From Firmicutes bacterium UBA3738 (GTDB taxonomy: Bacteria; Bacillota; Clostridia; Peptostreptococcales; Anaerovoracaceae): a stretch of 26,000 nucleotides of DNA. The notes under the pieces are model-generated. The model was not told the DNA's origin. It did not search any database and worked only from the letters and a program-made list of their open reading frames with translations. This document shows positions 8,484 through 13,843 of the stretch, in pieces. The DNA lies in assembly GCA_002372505.1 (NCBI GenBank), contig DFGY01000094.1, positions 5,387-31,386 of the forward strand. The letters run 5' to 3'. A program made the position numbers and the translations under genes. The stretch's first letter is position 1. Every line of letters starts with the position of its first letter.

Positions 8484-9428
8484 GTGAGTAAAAAATCAGG
8501 CGGAGACAGCAGAAATTTCAGTTTGCTCAGAATCATTCTGATTCTGATATTTTTCAATGCAGGAGTGGGGATGCTCATAGAGAATCCCGTATTTGGGCTG
8601 ATTGTCATCCTGCTGGTGCTCTACTTCGGATTCAACAAACCTATTAAAGAATACTTCAACAAGCAACGGGAGAAGAACTCCTTCGCAGTATACGAAAAGC
8701 TCATCGGCGCCTACAGGGAGACGCCCCTTGACTTTCTGGCCGAGTCCTGCGGCATCACTCAGGACAAGGTAGTGGACGACTTAAACAAAATGCTGGATAA
8801 CGGCTACTTCAGCAAAGCCTTCATTGACTTTGACAAGAATGTTTTCGTCGTTCCGAGAAATAAGAAGAACAGGAAGTCCGGCGTCGACGACACAGGAACC
8901 ATCGACAACATTCCCTGTCCATACTGCGGCAAGCAGATACCGAGGACAGTACGCTTTTGCTTTTACTGCGGCAAGTCCCTCGAAGTAATCGCCGACATAG
9001 AAAAGCGCAGACTGGAAAGCAACCAGCTCATCCGAGAGACCATGGCCGTGGTACATAACGACAAAGTCCGCGGAGATCTGGCCTGCATCGGAAACTTTGC
9101 CGATGACATACTTAAGCGCTTCGAAGAAGAGCCTCAGCTCATCGACGACCAGTATAAATTCCTGGAATACTACCTGCCCAAGACAGTAAGCGCCATCAGG
9201 AATTACAAAGAGCTATGCACACTTCCCAACTTAAACAGCGACGAGCTGGGAGTGAAGAAGCAGATAGAAGACTCGCTTGACACCATCGAGACAGCATTCT
9301 CAACGATCCTAAAGAAAATCTCCATCGACGGCGTCTACGACCTGTCCGCCGACGTGAGCACATTAAATACGGCACTGGCCCAGGAAGGACTGACAGAGTC
9401 GGATTTTGATGTTGACTTAAATGAATGA
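8484..9428 (+). CDS. xpaC: XpaC-like protein with N-terminal membrane hairpin and zinc ribbon
   Basis: This is 314 residues. Two hydrophobic helices (about 14-31 and 37-50) form an N-terminal hairpin. A winged-helix-like stretch follows (about 70-125). Next is a zinc ribbon, CPYCGKQIPRTVRFCFYC, with cysteines at 145, 148, 159 and 162. The C-terminal helical domain contains FLEYYLPKTVSAIRNYKEL, typical of the XpaC / 5-bromo-4-chloroindolyl phosphate hydrolysis family. Despite that name, no true phosphatase motif is seen. XpaC and TelA homologues are operon partners in Bacillus (xpaC-yaaN), which supports the call. The start is GTG 8484 with AGGTGA three bases upstream. The last codons overlap the tRNA promoter. 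Confidence 0.82.
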   Translation: MSKKSGGDSRNFSLLRIILILIFFNAGVGMLIENPVFGLIVILLVLYFGFNKPIKEYFNKQREKNSFAVYEKLIGAYRETPLDFLAESCGITQDKVVDDLNKMLDNGYFSKAFIDFDKNVFVVPRNKKNRKSGVDDTGTIDNIPCPYCGKQIPRTVRFCFYCGKSLEVIADIEKRRLESNQLIRETMAVVHNDKVRGDLACIGNFADDILKRFEEEPQLIDDQYKFLEYYLPKTVSAIRNYKELCTLPNLNSDELGVKKQIEDSLDTIETAFSTILKKISIDGVYDLSADVSTLNTALAQEGLTESDFDVDLNE

Positions 9429-9441
9429 TATATAGTAGAAT
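9412..9441 (+). promoter_or_regulatory. Promoter of the tRNA-Thr/tRNA-Ala operon
   Basis: TTGACT (9412-9417) and TAGAAT (9436-9441) are separated by 18 bp and close to the sigma-A consensus. The -35 lies inside the last codons of the preceding gene. Transcription would begin near 9448, before a short GC-rich leader hairpin (GCGGGTTTTAA with TTAAAGACCGC, about 9448-9478) that ends just before tRNA-Thr. Confidence 0.65.
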
Positions 9442-9484
9442 ATGTGAGCGGGTTTTAAGCCGGATCGGTTAAAGACCGCGCCTT

Positions 9485-9560
9485 GCCACTCTAGCTCATC
9501 TGGCAGAGCAGCACATTCGTAACGTGCAGGTGGCCGGTTCGATCCCGGCGAGTGGCTCCA
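9485..9560 (+). tRNA. tRNA-Thr(CGT): tRNA-Thr, anticodon CGT
   Basis: This is a 76-base cloverleaf with encoded CCA. The acceptor stem GCCACTC pairs with GAGTGGC, the discriminator base is T, and CCA is at 9558-9560. The D-arm is GCTC/GAGC, the anticodon loop TTCGTAA gives CGT (reads ACG), and the T-arm is GCCGG-TTCGATC-CCGGC. It reads threonine ACG codons. It lies one base before tRNA-Ala in the same transcript. Confidence 0.95.
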
Positions 9561-9561
9561 T

Positions 9562-9637
9562 GGGGCATTAGCGCAGCTGGGAGCGCGTTTGACTGGCAGT
9601 CAAGAGGTCACGGGTTCGAGCCCCGTATGCTCCACCA
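9562..9637 (+). tRNA. tRNA-Ala(GGC): tRNA-Ala, anticodon GGC; integration site of the accessory region
   Basis: This is a 76-base tRNA with encoded CCA. The acceptor stem GGGGCAT pairs with ATGCTCC (one G-T pair). The anticodon loop CTGGCAG gives GGC (reads GCC), and the T-arm is ACGGG-TTCGAGC-CCCGT. Its 3' part (from 9590/9592 to 9637) is repeated exactly at 13223-13268 and 25657-25704. This marks it as the attachment site used by the downstream elements. The gene itself is intact. Confidence 0.95.
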
Positions 9638-9643
9638 ACGACG

Positions 9644-9668
9644 AAAGACCACCACTCGGTGGTCTTTT
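9644..9668 (+). terminator. Intrinsic terminator after tRNA-Ala
   Basis: AAAGACCACC pairs perfectly with GGTGGTCTTT across the loop ACTC, and the downstream arm ends in a T run. It ends the tRNA transcript. Confidence 0.9.
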
Positions 9669-9687
9669 GGCGTTATGTAGAACACAT

Positions 9688-9834
9688 ACGGGGCGAGAAC
9701 CCGAAGGGCGCGAGCGTAAAATGAGAGGCTCCGGTGGAGCCTCGAATAGCGAGCGGGTCAAGCCGCCTGAGGGAGGCGGCGCAGACCGGCAGACTTGCCA
9801 AAGGCAAGGATGCAAAGCCCCGTATGCTCCACCA
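9688..9834 (+). repeat. Structured att-linked element, copy A (candidate ncRNA or DNA fold)
   Basis: The element is closed by ACGGGGC (9688-9694) pairing with GCCCCGT (9817-9823). It then runs directly into the tRNA-Ala 3' core ATGCTCCACCA. Internal hairpins are GAGGCTCC-GGT-GGAGCCTC, GCCGCCT-GAGGG-AGGCGGC and CTTGCC-AAA-GGCAAG. Copy B at 13324 is near identical except in the variable stem, where five base pairs change on both sides together. The 5' end resembles an inverted tRNA-Ala T-arm. It contains no credible gene. I do not recognise the family. HEARO / IscB-type RNAs are one thing to test, but no HNH or RuvC gene is nearby. Confidence 0.75.
9817..9834 (+). repeat. tRNA-Ala 3'-end core, 18 bp (partial att copy)
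   Basis: GCCCCGTATGCTCCACCA is identical to the last 18 bases of tRNA-Ala. It forms the 3' end of structured element copy A. An imperfect stem-loop (AAAATCCT ... AGGATTTT, about 9838-9871) follows at once. Confidence 0.85.
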
Positions 9835-9837
9835 CTC

Positions 9838-9871
9838 AAAATCCTTGGAATTTCAATAGTTTCAGGATTTT
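9838..9871 (+). terminator. Possible terminator after the 9817 att core
   Basis: AAAATCCT and AGGATTTT form an 8-bp stem, with a weaker inner pairing GGAA/TTTC. The 3' arm ends in TTTT. It is AT-rich and less certain than the other terminators, but it is placed like them, just after a tRNA 3' core. Confidence 0.4.
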
Positions 9872-9984
9872 CAATATCAGTAAGCTGATTTGTGACTATC
9901 TTTCTCAACACATCCGATTATACCATCACGAACATATGTTTACAAGACGTTAACACAAATCAAATTATCAGACAATTGCGCATT

Positions 9985-10015
9985 TTGGCAGATCAACCCC
10001 CCTGGGGGCTTATAC
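9985..10015 (+). promoter_or_regulatory. Possible promoter with 19-bp spacer and GC palindrome
   Basis: TTGGCA (9985-9990) and TTATAC (10010-10015) are separated by 19 bp. The spacer contains CCCCCCTGGGGG (9997-10008). A 19-bp spacer filled by a dyad is the layout of MerR-regulated promoters, but no MerR gene is present. A second palindrome, GCTTATCCATAAGC (10018-10031), follows. Both lie upstream of the membrane protein gene at 10084. Confidence 0.35.
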
Positions 10016-10083
10016 ACGCTTATCCATAAGCTTATACTGCTGTTAACGAAAAATAATTTTGCTATGCGAAAGGAGAATATATT

Positions 10084-10479
10084 ATGGCATGTTTTCTCGT
10101 AAGTGCTGCTGAAGCCGTTGTTGTGAAAGGTATAGAAAAGCACGAAGAAAAAGTAGAACAAGAAAAGATCGAAAAGAACGAAGCACCTGCTGAACCTGAA
10201 AGGATCCCATGGAGCAGAAAGCTCAAATGGCTCAGCTATATGCTCTGGGGAGGCGTTGTCCTTCTTGCTTTCGAGCATGTATGGCATGGCGAAGTCGTTC
10301 CATGGTTCCCGTTCCTGACCGCGATGAACGATCCTGCAGACACATCCGAAATGCTGCATGAGATGGCAACTATCGGTGTGACGATGGCATTTCTTATCAC
10401 AGTTACGTGGCTGGCAATGTGCAAGGTCTCAGATATCATAATGAGCAGAAAGAACGTTGCTGCCGATCAGGAAGCTTAA
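10084..10479 (+). CDS. Small membrane protein of unknown function (first of a pair)
   Basis: This 131-residue protein has no function I recognise. A conserved-looking hydrophobic start (MACFLVSAAEAVVVKG) is followed by a charged Lys/Glu stretch (about 20-42). Then come two clear hydrophobic helices (about 52-66 and 95-115) and an intervening FEHVWHGEVVPWFPFL segment rich in aromatic and His residues. The AAEA start resembles small proteins I have seen in anaerobes and methanogens, but I cannot name a family. Start ATG 10084 has AAGGAGA nine bases upstream. The second membrane gene begins 16 bases after the stop, so the two are probably co-expressed and may form a complex. Confidence 0.75.
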   Translation: MACFLVSAAEAVVVKGIEKHEEKVEQEKIEKNEAPAEPERIPWSRKLKWLSYMLWGGVVLLAFEHVWHGEVVPWFPFLTAMNDPADTSEMLHEMATIGVTMAFLITVTWLAMCKVSDIIMSRKNVAADQEA

Positions 10480-10494
10480 GGGAGGTGCCGTATC

Positions 10495-10836
10495 ATGACT
10501 TTACTTATAACAGTATTCGCTGCGGTTATCGCAACAGTAAAATGGTATACACGCAAAGATGATACTATGTGCCTTGGCATGCTGGTGTTCATGTTCTGGG
10601 GCGCTTCGATTATGTGGCTGGGAGATGCCATATTCGGTTACGCTGAAGACGGGGCTGCATTCTTCACCCCGGCACCGATGGATATGCTCAACGACTCATT
10701 CCTCGGATTGTCCGTTGTCGCTCTGGCTCTCGTCATCTGGATCGTCAGAGTTCTTGTAACAGACCCCAAGGGCGTCGTAAGGAAATCAATAGTCAAATCC
10801 GCAATGGCAGACAAAGCAAAAAAAGAAGCACGCTGA
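10495..10836 (+). CDS. Small membrane protein of unknown function (second of a pair)
   Basis: This 113-residue protein has three predicted hydrophobic helices: about 2-17, 25-41 (LGMLVFMFWGASIMWLGDAIFG) and 66-82. A short basic cytoplasmic tail follows. A periplasm-facing acidic and aromatic loop (YAEDGAAFFTPAPMDMLNDS) lies between helices two and three. Start ATG 10495 has GGGAGGT 8 bases upstream. It follows the 131-residue membrane protein closely and is followed by a terminator, so the pair is a self-contained transcription unit. No enzyme motif is seen. Confidence 0.75.
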   Translation: MTLLITVFAAVIATVKWYTRKDDTMCLGMLVFMFWGASIMWLGDAIFGYAEDGAAFFTPAPMDMLNDSFLGLSVVALALVIWIVRVLVTDPKGVVRKSIVKSAMADKAKKEAR

Positions 10837-10885
10837 TAACGGCACACTGCTGCACCTGAAATGATAATAACAGACTTTTTCAGGG

Positions 10886-10914
10886 ACTGACGGTAACTGT
10901 ACGTCAGTACTTTT
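10886..10914 (+). terminator. Terminator after the membrane protein pair
   Basis: ACTGACG (10886-10892) and CGTCAGT (10902-10908) pair perfectly around a 9-base loop, followed by ACTTTT. Confidence 0.6.
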
Positions 10915-10958
10915 ACATATGCTGATCACACCCCCCGGCACTTCATCACACTAAAATA

Positions 10959-10988
10959 TTGCTAATACGGCCTTTGCCGTATTATAAT
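10959..10988 (+). promoter_or_regulatory. Promoter with palindromic operator filling its spacer
   Basis: TTGCTA (10959-10964), then 18 bp, then TATAAT (10983-10988). The perfect 8-bp dyad AATACGGC-CTTT-GCCGTATT occupies 10964-10983, exactly the spacer. A dimeric repressor bound there would block polymerase. It drives the citrate synthase fragment at 11063. Confidence 0.6.
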
Positions 10989-11062
10989 ATAAAATCTTAT
11001 TCCGCACCGCAGGGGGATCCCTGCCATCGAACATACTTCAATATATTTACGGAGGTATTGAT

Positions 11063-11275
11063 TTGGCAGTAATAAGAAAGAAATTAAAACGAGCATCGGT
11101 CAGCGCAAAACCGGATTTTATCACTGAAATGGCCGGCACTCTTGAAAACATGGATGAGATCGAGAGCACTCTATATCCGAAATATAATGTTAAGCGCGGC
11201 CTGCGTAACGCTAATGGTACGGGTGTCGTCGTAGGGCTGACAAAGATCGGTGAAGTGCTCGGTTATAAACATTGA
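11063..11275 (+). pseudogene. gltA: Citrate synthase, N-terminal fragment truncated at an att core
   Basis: This 70-residue reading frame starts at TTG 11063 behind a strong GGAGG (11051-11055). Residues 38-69 (LYPKYNVKRGLRNANGTG and VVVGLTKIGEVLGY) match the start of clostridial citrate/2-methylcitrate synthases. In a full enzyme of about 450 residues this segment precedes the catalytic large domain. Here the frame ends as GYKH-stop at 11275, and the tRNA-Ala core ATGCTCCACCA begins at 11279, so the gene was cut at or near a recombination junction. The active-site His and Asp residues are all missing, so it cannot be an enzyme. Promoter and ribosome site look intact. The family call rests on recall of the motif. 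Confidence 0.65.
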
Positions 11276-11278
11276 AGG

Positions 11279-11289
11279 ATGCTCCACCA
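11279..11289 (+). repeat. tRNA-Ala 3'-end core, 11 bp (partial att copy)
   Basis: ATGCTCCACCA equals the last 11 bases of tRNA-Ala. It is placed directly at the truncated end of the citrate synthase fragment and directly before a terminator, the same layout as the other copies. On length alone it could be chance; the position makes it credible. Confidence 0.6.
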
Positions 11290-11294
11290 ATAAC

Positions 11295-11333
11295 ATCCCG
11301 CCCGATGACGAAGGAGTCGCCAGGCGGGATTTT
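11295..11333 (+). terminator. Intrinsic terminator after the 11279 att core
   Basis: ATCCCGCC (11295-11302) pairs with GGCGGGAT (11323-11330). The stem is extended by partial inner pairing and followed by TTT. Confidence 0.75.
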
Positions 11334-11476
11334 CGCTAGGGATGTCTGCGATTGGCAATCAAAGCGCAGACAGAGCGGAAACAGCCCGAACGTGTAACAT
11401 TCCATCTGACTAAATGCGATCAAAGGCGGAGCTGTAATGGTAAGCTTTTGCTCCCATTCCTCTCAAAAAGTTTTTC

Positions 11477-11516
11477 TTTACTTTTGTGCTAATATAGGAC
11501 ATAATATTAGCACAAA
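11477..11516 (+). promoter_or_regulatory. Promoter and 13-bp inverted-repeat operator of abiE operon 1
   Basis: TTTGTGCTAATAT (11483-11495) and ATATTAGCACAAA (11504-11516) are a perfect 13-bp inverted repeat with an 8-bp spacer. TTTACT (11477-11482), 17 bp, then CATAAT (11500-11505) is a possible promoter overlapping it. AbiEi antitoxins are known to repress their own operons by binding inverted repeats in the promoter, so this is the expected binding site. Confidence 0.7.
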
Positions 11517-11531
11517 GGTTGGTGATGCAGT

Positions 11532-12113
11532 GTGACAGATTTAACTAAATATGTTGATGGATCAGGGATCCTGTTAACTAAGATCGCTTTGGACGAAGGA
11601 TGCTCAAAAGATGCTTTATACAAATTCATAAAGAATAATGACTTTCAGAAAGTCGGTCATGGGATATATGCTGAGCCTAATCTATGGGAAGATGATCAAT
11701 ACATCCTTTCTTTGCGCTGCCCTCAGGCAGTTTTTTCCCACGATGAAGCGTTATATTATCATAGGCTGATCGACAGGGAGCCGTTGCAGCAGACTATAAC
11801 GATATACACTGGATATGGGACTGCCCGGCTAGTTAAAGACGGAATTAGAGTATTCACTGTAAAGAGGGAATTGCTGGGGATAGGGAAGACAACAATCAAT
11901 AATTCATTTGGACATAATATCCCTATATATGATCTGGAAAGAACTATTTGTGATCTCGTGCGCTCAAGAAGCAGATTTGAGATCCAGGATTTTCAGACTG
12001 CACTTAAAACATATATAGCAAGAAAAGACAAAGACCTGAATAAACTTATGGAATATGCTGGGCTATTCCATGTTGACAGTATAATCAGAGGCTACATGGA
12101 GGTGATGTTGTAA
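11532..12113 (+). CDS. abiEi: AbiEi-type antitoxin / transcriptional regulator (operon 1)
   Basis: This 193-residue protein has an N-terminal winged-helix domain (TKIALDEGCSKDALYKFI, then the wing HGIYAEP). The C-terminal antitoxin domain contains FSHDEALYYHRLIDREP, YTGYG and IYDLERTICDLVR, the typical order of the AbiEi_4 family. AbiEi proteins counteract the AbiEii toxin in a type IV manner, without stable contact, and repress their own operon. The start is GTG 11532. The stop overlaps the toxin ATG by one base (TAATG), with GGAGG ahead of it, so the two are translationally coupled. A perfect inverted repeat lies just upstream. A diverged paralogue is at 23819. Confidence 0.9.
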   Translation: MTDLTKYVDGSGILLTKIALDEGCSKDALYKFIKNNDFQKVGHGIYAEPNLWEDDQYILSLRCPQAVFSHDEALYYHRLIDREPLQQTITIYTGYGTARLVKDGIRVFTVKRELLGIGKTTINNSFGHNIPIYDLERTICDLVRSRSRFEIQDFQTALKTYIARKDKDLNKLMEYAGLFHVDSIIRGYMEVML

Positions 12114-12961
12114 TGGCATTGACACAGGAGCAAATAAAGGGGCGCATCAGGAACATCGCTAAGGATAATAAGGCGGATGCAAGAATCTTGATCAGAATTT
12201 ACATGATGGAACGCTTTCTTGAAAGAGTAGCACATTCGCAATATGCTGAGAATTTTGTTATTAAAGGTGGCATTCTGGTAACTTCCATGGTTGGAGTAGC
12301 ATTAAGATCAACTATGGATATAGATACTACGATCAGGAATATGAACCTCTCCAAAAGTGATGTAAAGACATTTGTGACAGAAATTTGCAGCATCAATTTA
12401 GATGATGAGGTTTCGTTTATTATAAAGGACATATCTGACATAATGGGCGAGATGGAATACCCGGGAATACGAGTATCACTTGATGCTGTAATGGGTAAAA
12501 TGATAACCCCCATCAAAATAGACATATCGACAGGAGATGTGATAACTCCAAGAGCAATCGAATATGATTACAAATTATTGCTGGAGGATCGTACAATACG
12601 GCTGTGGTCATATAATATTGAAACTATTTTGGCTGAGAAATTGCAGACTATATTATCAAGAGGAATCTTGAATACAAGGATGAGGGATTATTATGACATT
12701 TATACGTTAGCATTGCAGTATGGAGATAGTATTAACAGAGGAACTTTGAGAGAAGCTTTTCATGCTACGTGCCGTAAAAGGGATAGCATGAAGCTGATCG
12801 AGTCCGGTAATGCTATAATTGATAATATCTATGAAGATTCGAGCTTGAATAGATTATGGCAAGCCTACCAAAAAAAGTATAGCTATGCCACAGATTTGCC
12901 TTATGACAAAGTTGTAAATGCTGTAAAAGATCTATATATACGCACGGTACAGGAAGAATAG
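12113..12961 (+). CDS. abiEii: AbiEii/AbiGii-type nucleotidyltransferase toxin (operon 1)
   Basis: This 282-residue toxin of the type IV AbiE system belongs to the DNA polymerase beta-like nucleotidyltransferase fold. The catalytic motif is KGGILVTSMVGVALRSTMDID: the Gly-Gly pair at 52-53 and metal-binding Asp69 and Asp71. A third acidic site is likely in IKIDISTGD. Further family motifs are ETILAEKLQTILSRG and RDYYDIYTLA. Family members act as GTP-dependent or tRNA-modifying nucleotidyltransferases that stop growth, giving phage abortive infection and element stabilisation. All key residues are present, so it should be active. It is the last intact gene before the second tRNA-Ala copy. Confidence 0.92.
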   Translation: MALTQEQIKGRIRNIAKDNKADARILIRIYMMERFLERVAHSQYAENFVIKGGILVTSMVGVALRSTMDIDTTIRNMNLSKSDVKTFVTEICSINLDDEVSFIIKDISDIMGEMEYPGIRVSLDAVMGKMITPIKIDISTGDVITPRAIEYDYKLLLEDRTIRLWSYNIETILAEKLQTILSRGILNTRMRDYYDIYTLALQYGDSINRGTLREAFHATCRKRDSMKLIESGNAIIDNIYEDSSLNRLWQAYQKKYSYATDLPYDKVVNAVKDLYIRTVQEE

Positions 12962-13169
12962 TAATGACCAACATTGAGAACCCATCTCTTACAAAGGTAG
13001 ACTTGTTTGGAAACAAAGAGAATATTGCTATTTTTAACTATATCAATGCGATATAATATTGCAAATGTTAAAAACTATTATGAAGATAGCTTTGCAAAGC
13101 GATTTCAATGGGTTCCGCAATGTGAATAAATATGCATAATAAAATGAATTGGAAAAATTTGGGATGGAA

Positions 13170-13222
13170 ACGGCGGTGGAAACAATCGCTGAAAACGTTG
13201 GAATTTCAAAGGAAACACTTTA
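13170..13222 (+). repeat. Element right-end sequence shared with 25600-25656, with two TGGAAAC repeats
   Basis: About 50 bp just ahead of the att copy are closely similar to the sequence just ahead of the last att copy. Both contain two TGGAAAC motifs 12 bp apart followed by CAATCGCTGAAAA. The spaced direct repeats resemble arm-type integrase binding sites. Alternatively, the reading METAVETIAENV could be the tail of a lost protein. Confidence 0.55.
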
Positions 13223-13268
13223 ACTGGCAGTCAAGAGGTCACGGGTTCGAGCCCCGTATGCTCCACCA
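13223..13268 (+). repeat. att copy: 46 bp of the tRNA-Ala 3' end
   Basis: This stretch is identical to 9592-9637, from the anticodon loop through CCA. The 5' half of the tRNA is absent, so it is not a tRNA gene. It marks the junction between the first and second inserted segments. Confidence 0.93.
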
Positions 13269-13275
13269 CTAACAC

Positions 13276-13302
13276 AAACGGACGGCATCAGCCGTCCGTT
13301 TT
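13276..13302 (+). terminator. Intrinsic terminator after the 13223 att copy
   Basis: AAACGGACGGC (13276-13286) pairs perfectly with GCCGTCCGTTT across ATCA, followed by another T. It is placed like the tRNA-Ala terminator but unrelated in sequence. Confidence 0.9.
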
Positions 13303-13323
13303 GCGTTAATGCCGGAATATAAT

Positions 13324-13463
13324 ACGGGGCGAGAACCCGAAGGGCATCGGCGTTAAGCGAGAATGTCCGGTGGACATTCGAGTAGCCGATGGGTCAAGCC
13401 GCCTGAGGGAGGCGGCGCAGACCGGCAGACTTGCCAACGGCAAGGATGCAAAGCCCCGTATGC
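13324..13463 (+). repeat. Structured att-linked element, copy B
   Basis: The fold matches copy A: ACGGGGC (13324-13330) pairs with GCCCCGT (13453-13459). The variable stem reads GAATGTCC-GGT-GGACATTC, where three pairs differ from copy A on both strands. The outer stem ATCGGC/GCCGAT replaces the GCGAGC/GCGAGC arrangement of copy A. The GCCGCCT and CTTGCC hairpins are unchanged. The 3' tRNA core is degraded to ATGCACC. It lies after an att copy and terminator, as copy A does. Confidence 0.75.
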
Positions 13464-13767
13464 ACCCTATGAATTTGTATGATGACAGATAGGACCAGAT
13501 ACTATTTTATAACTGTGATGGAAAAGTGTTTCAATGATGTTTTGTTTGCTTGAATTGGTTTGGTCAACAAAAACTGTTGGTGTTGATGACGATAGCGTTA
13601 CATGATATTGTTATGTTATTAAGCAGCATAAAACGTCAAAAGATTGCAGGGGCAATTTGAATACAAATATGTAATAAACGGAAAAGAAAAAAGAGGAAAG
13701 AAGAATGATGAGGCGACCTGTTTGGTGTCCAAACATATGAATTTCGCGATTTTTCGCACGAAAGGGG
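13464..13767. other. Gene-free AT-rich stretch
   Basis: I see no gene, RNA or clear repeat in these roughly 300 bases. They join structured element B to the leader of the DUF1016 gene. A small hairpin, GCG-ATTTTT-CGC, lies near 13747. Confidence 0.5.
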
Positions 13768-13837
13768 GTGCCCGTCAGTGAAGAAAAGGCTGTAGGAATT
13801 TGACCTCCCTCTAAGGGAGTGAGCTCTGCAAGGAGGT
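13768..13837 (+). promoter_or_regulatory. Leader with short ORF and alternative hairpins that can hide the ribosome site
   Basis: ACCTCC (13803-13808) can pair with GGAGGT (13832-13837), the ribosome site of the downstream gene. The overlapping CTCCCT (13805-13810) can instead pair with AGGGAG (13814-13819), freeing it. A possible 11-codon leader frame, GTG 13768 behind a G-rich tract, ends at TGA 13801-13803, exactly where the first arm starts. This suggests translational attenuation. Confidence 0.45.
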
Positions 13838-13843
13838 ACATCT

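Noticed and set aside
9589..9888. Open frame of 99 codons across the tRNA-Ala end and structured element A (and a 103-codon frame opposite)
   Set aside because: They overlap a tRNA, a terminator and a covarying structure; the changes between copies A and B follow base pairing, not codons.
13223..13268. Second tRNA-Ala gene
   Set aside because: Only the 3' half is present; no D-arm or 5' acceptor strand lies upstream. The same applies at 25657.
9688..13463. CRISPR array or tracrRNA
   Set aside because: Only two copies, 3.6 kb apart, with no spacers and no cas genes.
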